This document shows positions 1-5,006 of a DNA stretch of 9,191 bases, piece after piece. This DNA comes from an uncultured Clostridia bacterium (GTDB lineage Bacteria; Bacillota; Clostridia; Christensenellales; Aristaeellaceae). The notes beneath the pieces were generated by a model. That model was not told where the DNA came from. It did no database searches and saw only the letters and a list, made by a program, of their open reading frames with translations. The DNA lies in contig CALVTV010000150.1 of assembly GCA_944363005.1 (NCBI GenBank), positions 1 through 9,191 on the forward strand, read 5' to 3'. The number at the start of each line of letters is the position of its first letter. Position 1 is the first letter of the stretch. Both the position numbers and the translations under genes were made by a program.

Positions 1-451
1 TGATATCCGTGCCGCCGCTGGAGGCGTCCAGATGAAACAGAATAGCTGAACCGACAGAAGGAAGCAGTACGGCGAAGCACAGCTCCAAAAACGGCTGATC
101 CGTCAACGGACCGGCCAGCGGCCAGAGGATTTCCATGCCATACGTGCTCAGCGAGAGCAGCATGGAGCAATACACCGTACTAAAAGCAAAGCTGCGGCCC
201 AAAACAGCAAAGCCAAGGATCAGCAGCAACGCATTGATGATCATCATGAACATGCTGGGGGTGAGAATGGGGGAGGGGAACAGCCTGCCCAGGATCAGCG
301 AGATGCCGCTGACGCCGCCAGTAGAGAAGTTATTGGGGAATTTGAAGAAGTAGACACCAATGGCGGTAACGAGGATGCCCACCGTCATCAGCAGGTATCG
401 CTCCAGTGTGGTCAGCGGCCGTGCTTGCGCGGAATGTTGCAAAACTTTCAT
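1..451 (-). CDS. YitT-family integral membrane protein, N-terminal part (cut by window edge)
   Basis: The first 150 residues are visible; the gene runs off the left edge, so the C-terminal part (in this family usually a small soluble DUF2179 domain) is not seen. The protein starts MKVLQHSAQARPLTTLERYL and continues with strongly hydrophobic helices. Residues 39-50 carry the family pattern NNFSTGGVSGIS, and residues about 144-150 read SSGGTDI, the second glycine-rich repeat typical of the YitT (DUF161) domain. Members sit in the cytoplasmic membrane with five or six helices; their transported substrate, if any, is not established. The ATG at 451 is preceded by AGAGAGG about seven bases upstream. 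The gene lies 41 bases after mtnN on the same strand with no terminator-like hairpin between, so I infer cotranscription with luxS and mtnN. Family assignment is firm; function is unknown. Confidence 0.87.
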   Translation of the reverse strand, partial: MKVLQHSAQARPLTTLERYLLMTVGILVTAIGVYFFKFPNNFSTGGVSGISLILGRLFPSPILTPSMFMMIINALLLILGFAVLGRSFAFSTVYCSMLLSLSTYGMEILWPLAGPLTDQPFLELCFAVLLPSVGSAILFHLDASSGGTDI

Positions 452-492
452 TTGGAAACCTCTCTGCCCTTCTTGGGGCGAAATGCTGTCTG

Positions 493-1176
493 TTATTCGT
501 TTAAATAGGCCAACAAAAGGCGGACGGATTGATCCGCGGCCATTTTTGAAAATACGGGATAGTCCATATGGGAAGAGCCGTCGGCGCTGTCGGATATGGC
601 GCGCAGCACGCAGAAGGGAATGTGGTTGACATAACAGACCTGGCCGATTGCCGCTCCCTCCATCTCGCAGGCGATGGCGCTGAACGTGTCCGCGATGTAG
701 GTCTTTCGCCCGGGATTGGCCACGAACTGATCGCCGGAGGCGATGCATCCGGTGAGCGTTGGAATCTGCAGCGCATTTGCGCAGTCGCAAAGCCGGGAGA
801 TGAGCGTTTTGTCAGCGGGAATCTCGATGACGTTGATGCCGGAGATGAGCCCCACGGGATCGCCAATGGCGGATGTGTCCATGTCGTGCTGAACGACGCA
901 GGAGGATACGGCCAGATGGCCGATGGAAAGCTCGCTCGTGAGCGTACCGGCAACACCGGTATTGATGATGCAGGAGGGGGCGTAGCGCAGGATCATCGTC
1001 TGCGCGCAGAGTGCGGCGAAGACCTTGCCGATGCCGCATACGGCGGTGACCACCTCCTGCTGTCCGATGCGGCCGCGCACAAAGGAGATGCCGCTGATGG
1101 TTTCGCTGACGGGGTTGTTCATATGGGTGCGCAGGTGTCCCATTTCCAGGCTCATGGCTGCGATGATGCCGATCAT
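493..1176 (-). CDS. mtnN: 5'-methylthioadenosine/S-adenosylhomocysteine nucleosidase
   Basis: This cytoplasmic enzyme cleaves the N-glycosidic bond of S-adenosylhomocysteine and methylthioadenosine, releasing adenine and S-ribosylhomocysteine or methylthioribose. From the chosen start the protein has 227 residues, the normal family size. It begins MIGIIAAMSLEM, where E11 matches the catalytic Glu12 of the E. coli enzyme. SGDQF lies at 147-151, the CEMEG motif places E173 at the ribose-binding Glu174, and RAISDSADG places D196 at the catalytic Asp197. An in-frame ATG five codons upstream (1191) is rejected because the good Shine-Dalgarno GAGGAG (1184-1189) lies seven bases before 1176 and the MIGIIAAM start matches the family. 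The gene begins four bases after the luxS stop, which implies translational coupling. Its product is the substrate of LuxS, so the pair forms a two-step S-adenosylhomocysteine detoxification route. Confidence 0.95.
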   Translation of the reverse strand: MIGIIAAMSLEMGHLRTHMNNPVSETISGISFVRGRIGQQEVVTAVCGIGKVFAALCAQTMILRYAPSCIINTGVAGTLTSELSIGHLAVSSCVVQHDMDTSAIGDPVGLISGINVIEIPADKTLISRLCDCANALQIPTLTGCIASGDQFVANPGRKTYIADTFSAIACEMEGAAIGQVCYVNHIPFCVLRAISDSADGSSHMDYPVFSKMAADQSVRLLLAYLNE

Positions 1177-1180
1177 AGAT

Positions 1181-1645
1181 TCACTCCTCATAGGTGAAGG
1201 TCACAGGGCGGGCGTCAAGCTCCTGAAGGTAGCGCCGGGCTTCCTGCTGAGCGGATGTAAGGTCGAGGTTGATGTAATTGCCGCATTCGCGGGCGCTGGC
1301 GCCGAAGACCGGGCCTGTGTGCTCCAGAATGCGACCCAGTACATTGCGCACCTCGCTGAGCACCCTGGCGTTGTCGGCATGGCGCACGAGCAGGTAAAAC
1401 CCGGTCTGGCACCCCATTGGGCCAAAGTAAATCACGTCCGGCCCGAGCGCTCCGTTGCGCACGTAGGTGGCGAACATGTGCTCGAAGGAGTGCATGGCGG
1501 CGTTGCTCATCAGGTCGCCCGTGTTCGGGCGGCGCGTGCGCATGTCGTAGGTGGTGATATCGCCGTCGATCCGGCTGACATAGAGCCCCGGCAGCAGTTT
1601 GTCGTGATTGACCGAAAAGCTCTGAATGCGTGCGATGGGTTTCAT
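1181..1645 (-). CDS. luxS: S-ribosylhomocysteine lyase LuxS
   Basis: LuxS converts S-ribosylhomocysteine to homocysteine and 4,5-dihydroxy-2,3-pentanedione, the precursor of autoinducer-2, as a metal-dependent cytoplasmic homodimer. The 154-residue length fits Gram-positive LuxS. All key residues are visible: the metal-binding H52 and H56 in HSFEHMFA, the catalytic base E55, the catalytic C79 in GPMGCQTGFY, and the third metal ligand C121 in ARECGNY. The FSVNHDKLLPG segment near residue 10 also matches the family. The ATG at 1645 has GGGAGG about five bases upstream. Transcription probably starts from the promoter at 1678-1706. The last two sense codons (GAG GAG) also form the Shine-Dalgarno of mtnN. 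AI-2 formation follows from the chemistry; whether it serves as a signal here or only as a by-product of the methyl cycle cannot be seen. Confidence 0.97.
   Translation of the reverse strand: MKPIARIQSFSVNHDKLLPGLYVSRIDGDITTYDMRTRRPNTGDLMSNAAMHSFEHMFATYVRNGALGPDVIYFGPMGCQTGFYLLVRHADNARVLSEVRNVLGRILEHTGPVFGASARECGNYINLDLTSAQQEARRYLQELDARPVTFTYEE
1184..1189 (-). promoter_or_regulatory. Shine-Dalgarno of mtnN inside the end of luxS
   Basis: On the minus strand GAGGAG precedes the ATG at 1176 by seven bases and is made of the last two sense codons of luxS, directly before its TGA stop. It decides the mtnN start against the upstream ATG at 1191 and suggests that ribosomes finishing luxS re-initiate on mtnN. 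Confidence 0.8.
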
Positions 1646-1677
1646 AGGAACCTCCCAGCGGGAAATTTTGCTCCCCT

Positions 1678-1706
1678 ATTATATCGCGCGAACCTCGCTT
1701 TGGCAA
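1678..1706 (-). promoter_or_regulatory. Sigma-A-type promoter of luxS-mtnN-yitT
   Basis: Read on the minus strand, TTGCCA (1706-1701) and a full-consensus TATAAT (1683-1678) are separated by 17 bases. This predicts a start near 1671 and a leader of about 25 bases, too short for a SAM or SAH riboswitch. The luxS ATG follows at 1645. Confidence 0.8.
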
Positions 1707-1722
1707 GATGGCGAAAACGCTC

Positions 1723-1751
1723 TTGCGCGCGCGTAGGGCATGCCGTATAAT
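1723..1751 (+). promoter_or_regulatory. Sigma-A-type promoter of the HAD phosphatase gene
   Basis: TTGCGC (1723-1728) and a full-consensus TATAAT (1746-1751) are separated by 17 bases. The predicted start is near 1758, just before the Shine-Dalgarno and the ATG at 1781. The -35 element is weak (only TTG matches well). The promoter stands back to back with that of luxS, with 16 bases between the two -35 boxes. Confidence 0.7.
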
Positions 1752-1780
1752 GGGTTTTACAAAGGGAGAGGAGCCCTGCT

Positions 1781-2593
1781 ATGAAGAAGAAAATGCTTGT
1801 GCTGGATATCGACGGAACGTTGACCAATTCCAGCAAGGAGATTACCCCGGCTACGCGTGACGCGCTCAGGCAAGCACAAAGCGCAGGCCATGTTCTCGTG
1901 CTCGCCTCCGGGCGGCCTACGGGTGGCTTGCGCATGATTCTTTCCGAACTGAATCTCGATCGTTGCGGGGGATACGCCATCAGCTATAACGGGGCCTGCG
2001 TGACGAATGCGGCGACGGGCGAAACCGTGTTCCGCAACGCTTTGCCGGACTACGTTCCCGCCTGGATGCATGCGTACGCCTGCGATCACGACCTGGGCAT
2101 GTGCACCTATGTGGGCAATACGCTGCTGTGCGGAACGCGCGTCGATCGTTATCTGGAGCGGGAAACGGTCCTCAATCAATTTGAGCGCGTGCAGGTAACC
2201 AGTTTTGAGCCGTATATGCGCACGGACTTGTACAAAGTGTTGCTGACCGCGCAGCCCGTGCGCGCCGAGGAGCACGAAAAGCGGCTGGCGCGCCGGTTTC
2301 TGGGCCGGTTGAGCATTTACCGCAGCGAACCATACTTTATCGAGGTCATGGCCCGCGGCGTCAACAAGGGCGACGCGATTGCCGGTCTGCTTGAGCGACT
2401 GGGCATGGAGCGCGAGGACGTCATCGCCTGCGGGGACGGGCTCAATGATCTGCCGATGCTGCGCTATGCCGGAGTCGGCGTGGCGATGGGCAATGCGCAG
2501 CCGGCGGTCAAAGCGGCGGCGGACGTCGTCACACTCAGCAATGACGAGGACGGCTTGGTACCCGTCATTGAGCGGTATCTGCTGGATCGTTGA
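1781..2593 (+). CDS. Cof-type HAD-superfamily phosphatase
   Basis: This is a 270-residue soluble hydrolase of the Cof/YidA branch (HAD subfamily IIB), which dephosphorylates small phosphorylated metabolites such as sugar phosphates or flavin mononucleotide; the substrate cannot be told from sequence. The four HAD motifs are present: DIDGT with the nucleophile D9 and acid D11, LASGR with S43, the lysine K196 in GVNKGDAI, and GDGLNDLPM with D219 and D223 for magnesium. A C2-type cap lies between motifs II and III, roughly residues 85-190. The ATG at 1781 follows GGAGAGGAG with about eight bases of spacing. The gene has its own promoter and is divergent from luxS. Its last 29 bases overlap the end of the opposing flippase gene, and no terminator follows it. 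Confidence 0.93.
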   Translation: MKKKMLVLDIDGTLTNSSKEITPATRDALRQAQSAGHVLVLASGRPTGGLRMILSELNLDRCGGYAISYNGACVTNAATGETVFRNALPDYVPAWMHAYACDHDLGMCTYVGNTLLCGTRVDRYLERETVLNQFERVQVTSFEPYMRTDLYKVLLTAQPVRAEEHEKRLARRFLGRLSIYRSEPYFIEVMARGVNKGDAIAGLLERLGMEREDVIACGDGLNDLPMLRYAGVGVAMGNAQPAVKAAADVVTLSNDEDGLVPVIERYLLDR

Positions 2594-3866
2594 CGGCGCG
2601 CCGCAAGGTGTGAATGCTCATCACAAGTGCGAGCACCTGCGCGATGGCCATGGCCAGCAGCACGCCCCAGAGGCGCAAGGCGGGTTGAACAGCCAGCGCA
2701 TAGGTCAGTACGATGTTCACAAAGCTCGAGATCAGCGATACCCGCAGGGCGGCGCCCTGAAGGCCGAGCCCGTTCATCATCCCTCCGACCACCTGGGAGA
2801 GGGAAAGGACGGGAATCAGCAGACTACAGCGCCTCAAGTAAGGCAAAAGATCCGCCTGACGATAGAGCGTGTTGGCGACGAGCGGAGCGAGCAACCAAAG
2901 GCCGGCCATCGCCGCAAATCCGACAGCCAGCGCTGCACCGGCCACGCGCAGGCACAGGCGGCGCATCGGAAGCCCGCGGGCTTGGCGCCGCGTCAGTTCG
3001 GGCGCGGAGACCATGCAAAGGCTGCAAGTAATAAACGAGGGCAGCATCAGCAGGGGCATGAGCATGCCGTCCTTCATGCCCAGCAGGCTGAGCGCTTCGC
3101 TCTGGGGCAGGCCGGACGTTTCAAGGCGCGCGGGGACGAGCATGGCGTTCACCGTGCGCATGAAGGAGGAAACCAGCCGCATGCCGGTCAGCGGAAGCGC
3201 CAGAGCGATCATTTCGGAGAAGATGGCGCGATGTTCGCCGCGCCCCCGTTGCCCAAAGAGCACGCCAAGGCAGAGCACCAGCATGAAAACCAGGCTGACG
3301 GTTTCCCCGGCGAGCGCGCCCAGCGCGGGTATGGCGGCCCGAAAGGACAGCGGAATGCCGCGCAGGAGCGCGCAAAGGCGCATGCTCAGGAAGAAGCGCA
3401 CGATCTGTTCGAGCAGTTCGCTTAGTGCAGGGGGAACAGGATGGCCCGTGCCGTAAAAATACCCATTGAGCGCGCAGGAAACACCCAGAATCGGAATGCA
3501 GGGCAGATAGAGGATGAGCGCGGGCAGCGTGCGCATATCGCCCAGCCACTGCGCGATGGCGTTGCGAAATACGAACGCGCCGATCGCCAGGGGAATGCCT
3601 GTGAGCAGCGCCAAAACGATGCCGCAGCGCAGCACGCAGACCTGGCGGTTTCCGTCGGCTTTGGCGCTCATGCGCGAAACGGCGGCAGGCAGTCCGGAGA
3701 TGACCGGGGTGAGCAGCAGCATCTGGGCGCTGTGGGAAAGTTCCACAAGGCCCATCGCAGCGGCCCCCAGTTCCCGGGAGAGCCAGATGCGCATGATAAA
3801 GCCCAGCACGCGCACGACGAAGTGCGAGCAACTCAAAAACATCGTTTGACGGACAAGTCGCGTCAT
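2565..3866 (-). CDS. SpoVB-like polysaccharide/lipid flippase of the MOP superfamily
   Basis: This polytopic membrane protein belongs to the multidrug/oligosaccharidyl-lipid/polysaccharide (MOP) exporters, closest by eye to stage V sporulation protein B and related lipid II flippases. From the chosen ATG it has 433 residues, shorter than SpoVB (about 520). Supporting segments are FVVRVLGFIMRIWLSRELGA near the N-terminus, then PVISGLPAAVSRMSAKA, NGYFYGTGHPVPPALSELLE in the middle, and LLGMKDGMLMPLLMLPS in the second half, which align in order with SpoVB landmarks. Around twelve hydrophobic helices are visible. The frame stays open upstream to 4244, but that part is antisense to the deaminase gene and not membrane-like, so I start at MTRLVRQT; the Shine-Dalgarno there is weak (GGGTG). 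A role in spore cortex or cell-wall precursor export is inference; no other spore gene lies nearby. Confidence 0.82.
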   Translation of the reverse strand: MTRLVRQTMFLSCSHFVVRVLGFIMRIWLSRELGAAAMGLVELSHSAQMLLLTPVISGLPAAVSRMSAKADGNRQVCVLRCGIVLALLTGIPLAIGAFVFRNAIAQWLGDMRTLPALILYLPCIPILGVSCALNGYFYGTGHPVPPALSELLEQIVRFFLSMRLCALLRGIPLSFRAAIPALGALAGETVSLVFMLVLCLGVLFGQRGRGEHRAIFSEMIALALPLTGMRLVSSFMRTVNAMLVPARLETSGLPQSEALSLLGMKDGMLMPLLMLPSFITCSLCMVSAPELTRRQARGLPMRRLCLRVAGAALAVGFAAMAGLWLLAPLVANTLYRQADLLPYLRRCSLLIPVLSLSQVVGGMMNGLGLQGAALRVSLISSFVNIVLTYALAVQPALRLWGVLLAMAIAQVLALVMSIHTLRRAVNDPADTAQ

Positions 3867-3929
3867 CCTTGCATCACCCGCAAGAGGGTATGCGCGGCGC
3901 AGGCGCGTTGAGAACAGGAGGAACAGGAT

Positions 3930-4394
3930 ATGTTTGATAAATGGGATCGTCGGTTTATGGAAATGGCGCAGCTGGTGAGCACCTGGGCAAGCTGCTATCA
4001 GCCGGAACGCAAAATCGGCGCGGTCATCGTCAAGGACAAGCGCGTGATGACCACGGGGTACAACGGTGCGCCCGCTGGGGTGAAGACCTGTGTGGAGCGC
4101 GGGGAATGCCTGCGCAAAAAGCTGGGGATTCCCTCCGGCACGCGCCATGAGATGTGCTATGCCGTTCACGCGGAGCAGAATGCCATCATTCAGGCGGCCA
4201 AGCTGGGCATTGAGATCTGCGGCGCGACGCTCTATTGCACCCATCAGCCGTGCATCCTCTGCGCGAAGATGATCGTCAATGCGGGAATCGTGCGCGTGGT
4301 GTATGGCGCAGGCTATCCCGATCCCTTTGCGCTGGAGATCTTCCGGGAAGCGGGCGTGCGGGTGGAGTGCTTTGATGCGCAGCAGCAGGATTGA
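3930..4394 (+). CDS. dCMP deaminase family protein (zinc-dependent cytidylate deaminase)
   Basis: The 154-residue cytoplasmic enzyme probably deaminates dCMP to dUMP, feeding thymidylate synthesis. The zinc site is complete: H80 and the proton-shuttling E82 in the HAEQNAII motif, and C108 and C111 in PCILC. GYNGAPAGVKTC (43-54) is the substrate-loop signature of this family. An insertion at about 54-76 contains C54, C60, H73 and C76; in phage T4-type dCMP deaminases a similar insert binds a second, structural zinc, so that is likely here too. The ATG at 3930 follows AGGAGG with eight bases of spacing. The gene is divergent from the flippase across 63 bases, where I see no convincing promoter, and it ends in a strong terminator, so it appears to be monocistronic. 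ComEB-type competence annotation is common for this family but is not supported here by context. Confidence 0.93.
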   Translation: MFDKWDRRFMEMAQLVSTWASCYQPERKIGAVIVKDKRVMTTGYNGAPAGVKTCVERGECLRKKLGIPSGTRHEMCYAVHAEQNAIIQAAKLGIEICGATLYCTHQPCILCAKMIVNAGIVRVVYGAGYPDPFALEIFREAGVRVECFDAQQQD

Positions 4395-4423
4395 CCGCGG
4401 CGCAAACGAGTATCGGCGTGTTT

Positions 4424-4453
4424 AAGCGGCTGCGGCCGCTTTTTTTCTTTTTT
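4424..4453 (+). terminator. Rho-independent terminator after the deaminase gene
   Basis: A seven-base-pair stem AAGCGGC/GCCGCTT (4424-4430 with 4435-4441) with loop TGCG is followed by seven T, one C and six more T. It lies 30 bases after the stop codon and separates the deaminase from the sigma-factor unit. Confidence 0.9.
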
Positions 4454-4511
4454 GATGGGACAAAATGCGCTCCTTCTGCGTTGTTAGGGTGAAAAGCACG
4501 CGCGCTTTGAG

Positions 4512-4517
4512 AGGAGG
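4512..4517 (+). promoter_or_regulatory. Shine-Dalgarno that favours a GTG start for the sigma factor
   Basis: AGGAGG ends nine bases before GTG at 4527 and twelve bases before the adjacent ATG at 4530. The spacing favours the GTG, so the protein would start Met-Met; the other choice removes only one residue. Confidence 0.6.
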
Positions 4518-4526
4518 AACACTCAC

Positions 4527-5006
4527 GTGATGACGGAAGAACGCTTTGTGCAGGAGGTCATGCAGATGCGGGACATGCTCTACCGGCTGTCCGTCAGCTA
4601 TCTGCATCATGACCATGATGCGCAGGATGCGGTTTCGCAGGCGATCGAAAATGCCTGGAGGCATCGCGACCGTGTGAGCCCGGACGCCTTTCGCCCCTGG
4701 CTTACGCGCATTGTGATCAATCAATGCAAAACGCTGTTGCGCCAAAGGGGGCGTGTTTTCGCCAGCGAAAACATGGAGCGCTATGCGGGCATGGCCGAAC
4801 CTGTGGATCTCGTGCTTTGCGATGCGCTGGCGCGCATACCGGACAAACTGAGGACGCCTCTTCTTCTGCACTACATGGAAGGATTTTCTGTGCATGAGGT
4901 CGCGCGTGTGCTTCGCGTGCCGGATACGACGGTCAGAAGCCGCCTGTACCGGGCGCGAAGGGCCTTGCGCGAACAGCTTGACGAACAGGAGGGGAGCAGA
5001 GCGTGA
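4527..5006 (+). CDS. ECF-type RNA polymerase sigma factor
   Basis: The 159-residue protein is a group 4 (extracytoplasmic function) sigma-70 factor that directs RNA polymerase to a small set of promoters. Region 2 spans about residues 8-75, with YRLSVSYLHHDHDAQDAVSQ for the 2.1-2.2 helices and FRPWLTRIVINQCKTLLR at its end. A short linker follows, then region 4 at about 98-153: DALARIPDKLRTPLLLHYME, then the helix-turn-helix FSVHEVARVLRVPDTTVRSR with the usual RARRALRE recognition tail. Region 3 is absent, as expected. The preceding Shine-Dalgarno favours GTG at 4527. The stop overlaps the start of the next gene in GTGA, the usual arrangement for a sigma factor translated together with its membrane-bound regulator. 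Autoregulation is likely by analogy; only a weak candidate ECF promoter is seen upstream (4457-4482). Confidence 0.94.
   Translation: MMTEERFVQEVMQMRDMLYRLSVSYLHHDHDAQDAVSQAIENAWRHRDRVSPDAFRPWLTRIVINQCKTLLRQRGRVFASENMERYAGMAEPVDLVLCDALARIPDKLRTPLLLHYMEGFSVHEVARVLRVPDTTVRSRLYRARRALREQLDEQEGSRA

Noticed and set aside
452..492. Hairpin GCCC/GGGC between mtnN and the YitT gene
   Set aside because: It has only four pairs and no T-run on either strand, so it is not a credible terminator.
568..1197. Long plus-strand open frame opposite mtnN, and another at 1025-1750 opposite luxS
   Set aside because: Both are antisense to genes with complete catalytic motifs, have compositions rich in Gly, Ala, His and Asp, and resemble no family.
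1646..1671. SAM or SAH riboswitch before luxS-mtnN
   Set aside because: The predicted leader is only about 25 bases, too short for any known riboswitch of these classes.
2379..3425. 348-residue plus-strand open frame opposite the flippase
   Set aside because: It starts inside the HAD gene in another frame and has a low-complexity His/Gln/Arg/Ala composition typical of the antisense of a membrane-protein gene.
3846..3874. Possible promoter for the deaminase: TTGACG (3846-3851) with TTGCAT (3869-3874), 17-base spacing
   Set aside because: The -10 element matches the consensus poorly and most of the -35 element lies in flippase codons, so it is not reliable.
3876..3889. Dyad ACCC-GCAAGA-GGGT between the divergent flippase and deaminase genes
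   Set aside because: Four base pairs with a six-base loop in GC-rich DNA is expected by chance, and no promoter element anchors it as an operator.
3867..4244. N-terminal extension of the flippase to the first available ATG
   Set aside because: This part is antisense to the well-supported deaminase gene and is not membrane-like; the SpoVB-like sequence begins at MTRLVRQT.
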